The notes under the pieces: generated by a model
Told to the model about the DNA's origin: nothing
The model's input: the letters and a program-made list of their open reading frames with translations, nothing else
Databases searched by the model: none
From: Nitrospira sp.
GTDB taxonomy: Bacteria > Nitrospirota > Nitrospiria > Nitrospirales > Nitrospiraceae
Direction: 5' to 3'
DNA: 34,689 bases
NCBI GenBank assembly: GCA_005116965.1
Contig: SWDG01000027.1
Span: 684,557 to 719,245, forward strand
Shown here: one piece after another, positions 7,547 through 14,441 of the stretch
Position numbering within the stretch: position 1 is the stretch's first letter
Layout of the letters: every line of letters starts with the position of its first letter
Position numbers and translations under genes: made by a program

Positions 7547-8443
7547 CTACAGCTTCTTCCTCACATCCTTCCAATCCTTCGCTACCTTGGCCTTGCGCAG
7601 GACCTCGCCCTTCGTGGGTTCCGGCACCATGATGGCATCGAGGCGACGCTGCAGAAATGCCTCAGCAAATGCTTTGGATCGGCCGACCCCAGTCTTGATG
7701 GTCTTCCATCCCGAGGCATGGAGCTCGTCAATCTTTGCCCCCAAGGCGTTCGTATCAGCCGGCAGCGCCAAGATATAGCCAGTTGGAAGTTTGTGTCTCT
7801 TGAGCCAGTCCCTTGCCTCAGCGCTCTTCTGAAACCCATCCCCTCCCACAGGCAACGTCACGACATAGATGACACGATAGTAAAACTGTGTGAGCTTTCC
7901 CAGCTCATCGGCGACCTCTGCCATTGGCTTACGCTCCGATTCAGGCGCTATCCCGATGGAAGGGATTCGACTCGGTAGTGGTTCTTCAATCAGTGACGAC
8001 AATTCAATCACGAGGATGGGCTGCCGCTTCTCCCACACCGCGAGATTGGCTTGTCCTTCTGCCTGGTCGACTCGTGGGCTGTTGCCAATGCGGACGTGGA
8101 CTGGTGCGAGACCTTGCGCCTTTGGAGTATAGGCAAAGAAGGCCCTGCCATCACCACCGGTCAACGCCGTAGCGACAACCTTCCCATCTACCACGAGTTC
8201 AAGTGGTTCCCCGCCAAGCGCAGCAATAAGCATGAGACGTTTTGAAATGAGTTTGGCCTCTACGGTGGCCGGCTGGCCAGGAGCCGTCAGCGCGTCTCTC
8301 ACAAGGATCGCAGCGGGACGTTTCTCCGCCGCGATCAGCAGACTCGGTGAGGCAACAATGAGAAGGAAAAAAGCGAAACAGGCTCTGCGGGTTTGGCTCA
8401 TCATCTGCCGCATCGCCTTACTGGACAAGAAAAGACGGATCAC
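7547..8443 (-). CDS. Secreted protein of unknown function
   Basis: The 298-residue product has a hydrophobic N-terminal segment (about 20-38, FAFFLLIVASPSLLIAA) typical of a signal peptide. Residues about 45-125 look like an immunoglobulin-like beta domain (VVDGKVVATALTGGDGRAFFAYTP). The C-terminal half has alternating strands and helices (GYILALPADT, GWKTIKTGVGRSK, LDAIMVPEP) faintly like HAD-type lipin/LNS2 domains, but I see no catalytic Asp motif. The GTG at 8443 has an AGGA just upstream; ATG 8404 or 8401 is a possible alternative. It is the last gene of a compact minus-strand operon, 17 nt after bcp. The function is unassigned. Confidence 0.65.
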   Translation of the reverse strand: MIRLFLSSKAMRQMMSQTRRACFAFFLLIVASPSLLIAAEKRPAAILVRDALTAPGQPATVEAKLISKRLMLIAALGGEPLELVVDGKVVATALTGGDGRAFFAYTPKAQGLAPVHVRIGNSPRVDQAEGQANLAVWEKRQPILVIELSSLIEEPLPSRIPSIGIAPESERKPMAEVADELGKLTQFYYRVIYVVTLPVGGDGFQKSAEARDWLKRHKLPTGYILALPADTNALGAKIDELHASGWKTIKTGVGRSKAFAEAFLQRRLDAIMVPEPTKGEVLRKAKVAKDWKDVRKKL

Positions 8444-8460
8444 GAAATCCTGGGTGGACG

Positions 8461-8928
8461 CTAGGCCTTCAGCGCTTTCAGCACCTCGTCCGCATGGCCA
8501 TCGACGCTCACCTTCCGAAAGATCGCTTTGAGCTTGCCTTCGAGATCAATGACGAACGTGCTGCGCTCGATCCCCCAATACTTTCTGCCGTACATATTCT
8601 TCTCTTTGTACACACCGTAGGCCTTGGAGATCGCCGCATCTTCATCGCTGAGGAGCGGGAACGGCAGTCCAAATTTCTTGATAAACTTCTGGTGCGATTC
8701 TTTCCCATCCAAACTCACCCCCACGATGGCGCCTCCCGCCCGGAGGATCTGCGACTCCACATCACGAAAATCACAAGACTCTTTCGTGCAGCCAGGGGTA
8801 TCGTCTTTCGGATAGAAATAGAGGACGATTTGTTTGCCCTTGAAACTCTTCAAGGTCATGGATTTTCCATGCTGGTCCGGGATTGAGAGTTCCGGTGCCT
8901 GATCCCCTACCGCGAGTTCTTTGCTCAT
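8461..8928 (-). CDS. bcp: Peroxiredoxin, Bcp/PrxQ type
   Basis: This 155-residue thiol peroxidase reduces hydrogen peroxide and organic hydroperoxides in the cytoplasm, usually with thioredoxin as donor. The motif TPGCTKESCDF holds the peroxidatic Cys and the resolving Cys five residues later, the atypical two-Cys arrangement of PrxQ. VLYFYPKDDTPGCT and the closing ERSTFVID region are family hallmarks. I placed the start at ATG 8928 (MSKELAVG), preceded by AAGGA; an upstream in-frame ATG at 9027 would overlap the lipoprotein gene. It lies 13 nt after the TPR lipoprotein stop. trxA, a plausible reductant, is elsewhere in the window. Confidence 0.93.
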   Translation of the reverse strand: MSKELAVGDQAPELSIPDQHGKSMTLKSFKGKQIVLYFYPKDDTPGCTKESCDFRDVESQILRAGGAIVGVSLDGKESHQKFIKKFGLPFPLLSDEDAAISKAYGVYKEKNMYGRKYWGIERSTFVIDLEGKLKAIFRKVSVDGHADEVLKALKA

Positions 8929-8941
8929 AGATTCATCCTTT

Positions 8942-9400
8942 TCAATATCTCGGCATCCCGCCGAAGTTCGGTCGGTGGGTCCCATAGGGACGATCCTTCG
9001 TGCGGTCCTTGTTCTCAGGATTCCCATACGGTGAGAGCGCCGGTGAGTCCCAGATTGTCTTGTCTCCAGGAGACAGGTCGGCCGCTGCTAAAAAATGCTG
9101 CCTGGCGACTGCTGAATCGCCAAGTGCATTCAAGGCCAACGCATAGTTGTAATGGGCTGGCCCGGATTGCGGAGCCGCCGCGACCGCTTGCTCGAAATAC
9201 CGTTTGGCCTCCTCGTATTGTTTCGCCTGATACGCTTGCGTACCCTGTTCTGTCAGCGCCGTGGCCTGAGCCTTTACCTCATTATCAAGGACAAGCGGGA
9301 CAAGCGGTTTACGTTTCTGCGAACACGCCGTTATCCCAACCAGCAGCAACACGAGACCCAAAACTGCCAATCGTGCTACGGTTTTCCTCATCATAGCCAT
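8942..9400 (-). CDS. TPR-repeat lipoprotein
   Basis: The 152-residue protein starts with a lipoprotein signal: a hydrophobic stretch and a lipobox-like GITAC with Cys26, so it should be lipid-anchored in the envelope. Residues about 45-115 form tetratricopeptide-type helices (YQAKQYEEAKRYFEQAV, HYNYALALNALGD). The tail is Pro, Asn and Arg rich and probably unstructured. TPR proteins act as scaffolds; the partner is not evident. GAGGGTG stands just before the ATG, with a second ATG at 9394 also possible. The gene is 13 nt from its neighbours on each side, inside the six-gene operon. Confidence 0.8.
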   Translation of the reverse strand: MAMMRKTVARLAVLGLVLLLVGITACSQKRKPLVPLVLDNEVKAQATALTEQGTQAYQAKQYEEAKRYFEQAVAAAPQSGPAHYNYALALNALGDSAVARQHFLAAADLSPGDKTIWDSPALSPYGNPENKDRTKDRPYGTHRPNFGGMPRY

Positions 9401-9413
9401 ACACCCTCAACCT

Positions 9414-9689
9414 TCAGACCCTCGTCTGTTTGCGCGTCTCTTCTTCGAACGTCTTGCGATACAAGATATCCCACTCCGCGCTTCCTTCAACAATTCCCCG
9501 AGCATACGATGCCAACTTGGCTTTCACCCTTCGATCAATCTCCTGTTCCTGCGTCAACTCAGCAGCCACTACCTGCTTAATCGCTTTTAAAACCCGTTCA
9601 TCATTGCCCGTCACTCTCGCTCCGGTATATTTCTTGACGGTCGTGAGGATGACATGAGCCAGATGATTCGCCTTATCTTCGCTCAACAT
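9414..9689 (-). CDS. DUF507 family protein (second of a pair)
   Basis: This 91-residue, mostly helical and charged protein resembles DUF507. It begins LSEDKANHLAHVILTTVKK and has the family-like middle VLKAIKQVVAAELTQEQEIDRRVKAKLAS. The biochemical role of DUF507 is unknown. Its upstream neighbour is a paralogue of nearly the same length, and such pairing is my recollection of the family. No signal peptide is present, so it is expected to be cytoplasmic. It lies between the paralogue and the TPR lipoprotein in the same operon. Confidence 0.75.
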   Translation of the reverse strand: MLSEDKANHLAHVILTTVKKYTGARVTGNDERVLKAIKQVVAAELTQEQEIDRRVKAKLASYARGIVEGSAEWDILYRKTFEEETRKQTRV

Positions 9690-9778
9690 ATCTACGAACT
9701 ACCTGAAACGTGAGCAGTGAGGAGGCCGGGCTAACTCCCAGCGGCTCTTTCACCTTTTACGCTTCACATCATCACGTC

Positions 9779-10060
9779 CTATAGGATAATGCCTCGTTCA
9801 CGAACCAACTTCTGTTTCACCATTTGGAACATCTTTTGGTAATCAACCTGCCCTCGATTGATTTGCTGCTCATAGGCCTTCAGCAACTGTCGGACTTCCG
9901 CATTCACACGATCTTCAACGGATAGCTCATGGATGATGGCCTGCTCTAATACCTCGACGAATCCCTTGCGCTCTCCGATGAATTCGATGTGCCCTTCCTC
10001 TTGAAGACAACCGGTGAGGTTCTCGGCCATATGCCGTACACGTTCCTTGGACAGCCGCAT
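9779..10060 (-). CDS. DUF507 family protein (first of a pair)
   Basis: This 93-residue helical protein starts MRLSKERVRHMAENLTG and contains VLEQAIIHELSVEDRVNAEVRQLLKAYEQQI, parallel to the neighbouring DUF507 copy. I chose ATG 10060, the family-like start; an in-frame GTG at 10069 would overlap the stop of the cyclophilin-like gene (GTGA). Both choices imply translational coupling. The two DUF507 copies differ enough that they probably form a heteromer or have separate roles, which is inference. The function is unknown. Confidence 0.75.
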   Translation of the reverse strand: MRLSKERVRHMAENLTGCLQEEGHIEFIGERKGFVEVLEQAIIHELSVEDRVNAEVRQLLKAYEQQINRGQVDYQKMFQMVKQKLVRERGIIL

Positions 10061-10065
10061 GGCAC

Positions 10066-10449
10066 TCACCCCGGTTCAAGACAAATTGTCGGGACTTCCA
10101 TCACCTGCCGAAGTCGGGTCGCATCCCCTATGATTGCCCCGATGATATTCACGCGATCAGCAGGGACGGGATCGGCCCCCACACTCATGGGGGTTCTTCC
10201 AAAAAAGATCGCCAGGACTTTCCCTGCTCCCCAGAAGGCGATGTCTCCGACTTTCACCTGGGTCGTCGCGGTTTCTCGATAGTCGCGGACTCCGGAAATT
10301 GGGAAGTAGAATTCTTCTCCCCATGTGGTAATGGCAGCTGTGACCGGAAGCGCCGCGTAGACTTCATCAGCCGTCTTTGTTTTTCTGAGTTCAGCCTCTA
10401 GCTGAACTCCGCCCACGGTAATACGAATTCTCTTCGCCGGCGCGGTCAT
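10066..10449 (-). CDS. Cyclophilin-like beta-barrel protein (TM1367-like)
   Basis: The 127-residue protein fits the small Cyclophil_like family: it opens with RIRITVGGVQLEAEL, then has AALPVTAAITTWGEEFYFPI, VKVGDIAFWGAGKVLAIFFG and a final VNIIGAI. The fold is that of cyclophilin, but prolyl isomerase activity has not been established for the family. It is the first gene of the six-gene minus-strand operon and is divergent from the exonuclease gene. The 95-nt divergent gap probably holds both promoters. Confidence 0.75.
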   Translation of the reverse strand: MTAPAKRIRITVGGVQLEAELRKTKTADEVYAALPVTAAITTWGEEFYFPISGVRDYRETATTQVKVGDIAFWGAGKVLAIFFGRTPMSVGADPVPADRVNIIGAIIGDATRLRQVMEVPTICLEPG

Positions 10450-10507
10450 GCGATCGAAGGCCCACCCGTTTCTTTACTGCATTCTTCGTAATGTTGCGAA
10501 CTGTAGC

Positions 10508-10537
10508 TTGTCTCCTAGGCGAAATCAAGGCTACAAT
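10508..10537 (+). promoter_or_regulatory. Sigma-70-like promoter that may give a leaderless mRNA
   Basis: TTGTCT (10508-10513), an 18-nt spacer and TACAAT (10532-10537) resemble -35 and -10 boxes. The predicted first base (about 10544-10545) coincides with ATG 10545, and there is no Shine-Dalgarno before that ATG. Confidence 0.35.
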
Positions 10538-10544
10538 CCACGAG

Positions 10545-11336
10545 ATGCTGACCTCCAGCTTCATCTTTCTCCCAGGCGTCGGACCAGTCACGGAACGGCG
10601 TTGGTGGCAAGAGGGCCTGCTCGATTGGCGAAGCTTCCTGGATCGACCGTCCGTAGCCGGCCTCTCCAAGCAGCGCAAGACCTGGTACGATGAAGAGCTT
10701 CGAGAGGCGCAATCCCTGACAGAGAAGGGACAGATTCATATGTTTGGCTCTCGCCTTCCACGGCGAGAACATTGGCGACTGTACGAAACCTGCCGACCTC
10801 GGACCAGCTTTCTCGATATTGAAACGACCGGCGCATCGCCGGAATCAGGAGAGGTGACTGTGGTTGGGCTTCATCACGGAGGGAACACGACAAGCCTGGT
10901 TCGTGGGGAAACCTTGACGACCGAGCGGTTGCAGACGGAGCTTGATCACTGTGACCTCCTTGTGACATTTTTCGGGTCCGTCTTTGATGTCCCCTATCTC
11001 CGTGCCAAGTTTCCTGATCTCCGGTTTCCCACCTTGCACTTCGACCTCTGTTTTGCCGCCCGTCGGCTTGCGTTACGTGGAGGGTTGAAACACATCGAAC
11101 AAGAACTGGGGATCGAGCGCAACCAGACCATCAGCGGTCTCGACGGATTGGATGCAGTCCGCCTATGGTTCCTGTGGCGAGGAGGTGACATGATCGCTCG
11201 TGATACACTCTTAATCTACAACCGGGCGGATACCGAAAACCTCGTACTCCTTGCTGATCGTTTCTATGAGGACATGATGTCACGGTTTGGCCCTTCCTCA
11301 TTATCGACCACCCTTCAACCGGCCTGTTCCCAATGA
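10545..11336 (+). CDS. DEDD-type 3'-5' exonuclease-like protein (YprB-like RNase H fold)
   Basis: The 263-residue protein starts with a short helix-hairpin-helix-like element (FLPGVGPVTERRWWQ), a DNA-contact motif. A ribonuclease-H-like nuclease domain follows (about 85-245). The four acidic residues of a DEDDy site are visible: Asp91 and Glu93 (FLDIETTG), Asp148 (GSVFDVPYL) and the Y-N-R-A-D motif (Tyr225, Asp229). It probably trims single-stranded nucleic acid in the cytoplasm. I preferred ATG 10545 because the helix-hairpin-helix starts there; ATG 10491 is open in frame but without a ribosome site. Its stop overlaps the start of the PP2C phosphatase by 4 nt. Confidence 0.8.
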   Translation: MLTSSFIFLPGVGPVTERRWWQEGLLDWRSFLDRPSVAGLSKQRKTWYDEELREAQSLTEKGQIHMFGSRLPRREHWRLYETCRPRTSFLDIETTGASPESGEVTVVGLHHGGNTTSLVRGETLTTERLQTELDHCDLLVTFFGSVFDVPYLRAKFPDLRFPTLHFDLCFAARRLALRGGLKHIEQELGIERNQTISGLDGLDAVRLWFLWRGGDMIARDTLLIYNRADTENLVLLADRFYEDMMSRFGPSSLSTTLQPACSQ

Positions 11337-12088
11337 GCAGCTGGATCGGCATCGGTCAGAGCGAGATCGGACTCGTGCGCACCCTGAACCAGGATGCGTT
11401 CGCCGTCCTCGATGAGGTGGGTGTCTGGGCCGTCGCGGATGGAATGGGCGGTCATGTTGGTGGCGAAGTTGCCGCTCAAACGGCCATCGCAACCGTACAA
11501 GCCGAAGCACGAACCACAAGCACTCTGCTTTATAGCGATCAAGCATCCTCCGTGGAGGTGTTAACAGACCTGATCAGCCGAGCGCATGAAGCGATCGTCA
11601 ATCAGGCTCGATCAAAATCCAAGCTGAAAGGGATGGGCACGACCATCGTGCTACTGGCGATCGTCTCCGGTCCCGCCCCGATCGCCTACCTCGCCCATGT
11701 CGGCGACAGTCGTGCCTATCGGTTTCGATCAGGCACGTTGACCCCGCTGACCAAAGACCATACGCTCATCGAAAAATATCTGGAACGCGGTATCCTCACG
11801 GTGGAAACGGCGAAGACTCATCCAGAACGACATGTGTTGACACGTGCCTTGGGGGTCGGCTCGACGGTGAACCCTACCGTCACGGCCTTTCCGCTACTCC
11901 CAGAGGACCTGGTCCTGCTCTGCTCGGATGGGCTGACCAAGATGTTGGAGGACGAGGAGATCCGCACTGTGTTCGCTGCAGGCGAGCTCGATCCAACGCA
12001 GGTCTGCAACCGCCTCGTCACTGCGGCGCTCGATCGGGGAGGCGAAGATAACGTCACTGTGGTAGTGGTCGCGCCTCGTTGCTCCTGA
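11333..12088 (+). CDS. PP2C-type Ser/Thr protein phosphatase
   Basis: This 251-residue cytoplasmic phosphatase carries all the PP2C metal-binding motifs in order: an early RTLNQDAF, VADGMGGH, AHVGDSRAY, CSDGLT and the closing GGEDNVTVVVV. It removes phosphate from Ser or Thr using two Mn or Mg ions. The length is that of stand-alone bacterial Stp/PrpC enzymes. Its ATG overlaps the exonuclease stop (ATGA), so the pair is co-translated. No Ser/Thr kinase gene is in the window, so its partner is unknown. A hairpin terminator follows. Confidence 0.92.
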   Translation: MSSWIGIGQSEIGLVRTLNQDAFAVLDEVGVWAVADGMGGHVGGEVAAQTAIATVQAEARTTSTLLYSDQASSVEVLTDLISRAHEAIVNQARSKSKLKGMGTTIVLLAIVSGPAPIAYLAHVGDSRAYRFRSGTLTPLTKDHTLIEKYLERGILTVETAKTHPERHVLTRALGVGSTVNPTVTAFPLLPEDLVLLCSDGLTKMLEDEEIRTVFAAGELDPTQVCNRLVTAALDRGGEDNVTVVVVAPRCS

Positions 12089-12104
12089 CTCTACTTCGTT
12101 GTTG

Positions 12105-12132
12105 ACATGGCCAATCAGGCCGTGTAGTTTTT
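12105..12132 (+). terminator. Terminator after the PP2C gene
   Basis: ACATGGCC and GGCCGTGT pair over 8 bp (one G-U) around a 5-nt loop, followed by AGTTTTT. It lies 16 nt after the phosphatase stop. Confidence 0.65.
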
Positions 12133-12180
12133 CTGCGCATCCTAAACGTTTTGACCCTTATCATGCACATGGAGACCCTT

Positions 12181-13056
12181 ATGCCCCGTCGGGGATCGTT
12201 CATCTGTGGAAGTCTGTTGCTATTGATCGGTTATGCTGCAGTTGCGAGCGCCAGCGATCCGCTCGACCCTGAAACAGCCATTCGTCAATTGGTTAGGGCC
12301 AATGCGGAAAAAGATCTGCCAACGCTTTCTCGCCTCATGGCCCATGATGCCGACATCGTGAGTTACACCGTGGGTGGCCGCAAGTATGTCGGCTGGCCGG
12401 ACTTCGAACGAGAAATGCGCGAGGAGTTTGCCAACACTCAGAAAATAGAAACCCCCATTACGGAACTCAAGGTCTGGACGAAAGGTGACCTCGCCTGGTT
12501 TACCATGGAGATGGATTACACTCGCTATACCGGCGAAGGATCCACTGCGAAACGGATGGTCCTTCCCCTCCGTGAGACCGGGGTCCTGGAACGTCGTGCT
12601 GGTCGTTGGCAATTGCTGTCCTGGCACGAGTCATTCCGATCCGCTCAGCCGGGAGGCCCGCTTGCGTCGCCATCAGCGGCAGCAGGCTCACAGAAGCTCG
12701 TCAGCACGACGACTGCCGCCATGCCTGATGTGAGCGGGGAATGGGATATCCTCGAAGTCGAGGATGACAAACGCTACAAGGCGACGTTAGACAAGAATGG
12801 GAACGGCCCCTACACACAACAGGGTGGACGGTTTGTCACAACAAAAATCGAGAACCGACTGTGGCAAGGCACCTGGCACCAGCCTGGCAACGACCGCGAA
12901 GGCGGGTTTGAGGTTCTGCTCTCGGAAGACGGTACACAAGCCAAAGGAATCTGGTGGTACACACGAGTCGATACGAGAAAGAATATACCGCCAAAGGAAC
13001 ACGGCGGCACCTACCACTGGAAGAAGACGACATCGTCACCGGCGGTCCCTCAATGA
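12181..13056 (+). CDS. Secreted SnoaL/NTF2-like (DUF4440-type) protein with extra beta domain
   Basis: The 291-residue protein has a signal peptide (about 1-25, ending VASAS). An NTF2-like domain follows (about 30-150): AIRQLVRANAEKDLPTLSRLMAHDADIVSY, a GRKYVGW turn and GRWQLLSWHES at the end, the order of the SnoaL/DUF4440 superfamily. A second, beta-rich part (about 185-285) holds repeated aromatic strands (GEWDILEVEDD, RLWQGTWHQPG, GIWWYTRVDT) and could be a lipocalin-like ligand pocket. I chose ATG 12181 because GGAG stands at 12171-12174; TTG 12151 and ATGs 12163 and 12169 are less likely. The substrate or ligand is unknown. Confidence 0.75.
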   Translation: MPRRGSFICGSLLLLIGYAAVASASDPLDPETAIRQLVRANAEKDLPTLSRLMAHDADIVSYTVGGRKYVGWPDFEREMREEFANTQKIETPITELKVWTKGDLAWFTMEMDYTRYTGEGSTAKRMVLPLRETGVLERRAGRWQLLSWHESFRSAQPGGPLASPSAAAGSQKLVSTTTAAMPDVSGEWDILEVEDDKRYKATLDKNGNGPYTQQGGRFVTTKIENRLWQGTWHQPGNDREGGFEVLLSEDGTQAKGIWWYTRVDTRKNIPPKEHGGTYHWKKTTSSPAVPQ

Positions 13057-13138
13057 GCCAGCTTGTTTTTTCTGAGCCATAGCAAATGACATCGGAGTCC
13101 GGTTTACCATCACCGCTTCACTTCCTCTGGGAGGTTTT

Positions 13139-14143
13139 ATGCGCAGGTCCCTCGTTCTTTTTATCTCTCTCTTCTTCATGATCTCATCAGCCTACGCTGA
13201 TGGGGGCCATGAGCATCACGCTATCCCCACCCTGAAAAAACAGGTGGGCTCAAAGATCACGTATGGAGAGAACACCGCAGTGTTAACCTTCGGCCCCATC
13301 GATCTCCCGACAGGCCATGGCGAAGGCGATATGGGCGATTCCATGCCGCGGTTCAACTTCCAGTTGCCCGAAGACAAGTATTTGATTGGATTCAAGTCGG
13401 CTCTTTCTACAGTCGACGGAAAAGAATTGCCGAGAAACTATCTGCACCATATCTTGATGATCAACAACACCAAGCCCAGCGTCTCCTGCCCCGGTGAGCC
13501 GCTCTTCTTCGGTGGGGCCGGACTCGAAATGTCCGAGACACAATTCCCTGACGGATACGGTGTCCAGCTTTCGGCGACCGACAAGTTAATGACGGTCGTC
13601 GCGTTCTATCACGGAGCCCCTCCCACCAAGGACGTCATCGCAACGTTTACGATGTATTTCGCCCCGAAGGCCAAGCCGGTCAAAGCAATGGACGTCTATC
13701 AAGTCGGCGTTAACATCGTCTGTTTTACCAAGTTCGGTGATCGACCTTCGGATCAGACGGACGAAGGAATTGAAATCGGTCCGGGTGTCCAAGTCCGTAC
13801 GGCTCCACTGAAGTTCAGTATGGACGGCTGCGTCAAATACGCATATCCGCACGGCCACGATGAATTGCTCCTGATCGCATTGGAGAATAAGACCAAGAAA
13901 CAGACCCTCCTCCGAACTATTCCGGATGCTGAGCGTGATGGAACGCTTCGGGAATTCCTACCCCATCAAGTCTATAAAGACAGCCAGGGATTCCCTATCT
14001 CTAAAGACGAGGACTATGAGATGGTGATGGTCTACCACCATTCTCTACAAAACACTGAAGCCCAACATGGCATGGGCAATTATCTGCTGTATATGACGCC
14101 AGGTGCCTGCTCGGAAAAGGGCAAGACTGCCGCCGCGCATTGA
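13139..14143 (+). CDS. Secreted copper-monooxygenase-like protein (PHM/Nod19-like)
   Basis: The 334-residue exported protein (signal peptide about 1-20) has a His pattern like the two copper sites of peptidylglycine alpha-hydroxylating monooxygenase. His103-His104 (NYLHHIL) and His158 (AFYHGA) would form one site; His238 and His240 (YPHGHDE) and Met312 (HGMGN) would form the other. Spacings are close to those I recall for the animal enzyme (HH, H, HxH, M). Plant Nod19-type proteins share similar motifs. It could bind copper or act as an ascorbate-dependent monooxygenase in the periplasm; the activity is unproven. The His-rich DGGHEHHA start of the mature protein may also bind metal. GGGAGG precedes ATG 13139. 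Confidence 0.6.
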   Translation: MRRSLVLFISLFFMISSAYADGGHEHHAIPTLKKQVGSKITYGENTAVLTFGPIDLPTGHGEGDMGDSMPRFNFQLPEDKYLIGFKSALSTVDGKELPRNYLHHILMINNTKPSVSCPGEPLFFGGAGLEMSETQFPDGYGVQLSATDKLMTVVAFYHGAPPTKDVIATFTMYFAPKAKPVKAMDVYQVGVNIVCFTKFGDRPSDQTDEGIEIGPGVQVRTAPLKFSMDGCVKYAYPHGHDELLLIALENKTKKQTLLRTIPDAERDGTLREFLPHQVYKDSQGFPISKDEDYEMVMVYHHSLQNTEAQHGMGNYLLYMTPGACSEKGKTAAAH

Positions 14144-14149
14144 CCTCCC

Positions 14150-14190
14150 CTTGCAGGCCTGCCGACAAGAACATCCGGCAGGCCTGCAAG
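14150..14190 (+). terminator. Strong hairpin after the copper-protein gene
   Basis: A perfect 15-bp inverted repeat (14150-14164 with 14176-14190, arm CTTGCAGGCCTGCCG) around an 11-nt loop lies 6 nt after the stop. The T tract is poor, so it may act as a terminator, an mRNA stabiliser or both. Confidence 0.6.
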
Positions 14191-14441
14191 CAGTCCGCAG
14201 TTTTCCTATCGTCCAAAATTGTTCAGTTAAACGGCTCCATAGCCCTCTTTCCCCTACGAAAGAACAGGCCACCAGCCTGGGTTTCTCGCCACCACTTGTG
14301 ATATCACAATCACACCGTCTGTACTGACGTATCAAGCAGTGCTTTATAGCTGAGTTGATTGACACGCGGCGGTGACGTACAGCAGCCCCGCTGAATGACC
14401 TCCCAGACCGCAGGCTCGCCCACAAACACGGGAATCGTGCC

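Noticed and set aside
9700-9775. CTTTTACGCTTCAC (9755) resembling ACGTTTCACGCTTCAC (31691)
   Set aside because: Two short, imperfect matches; not enough to call a repeat family without the genome.
14359-14364. TTGACA before the large fusion gene
   Set aside because: No -10 box at 16-19 nt downstream.
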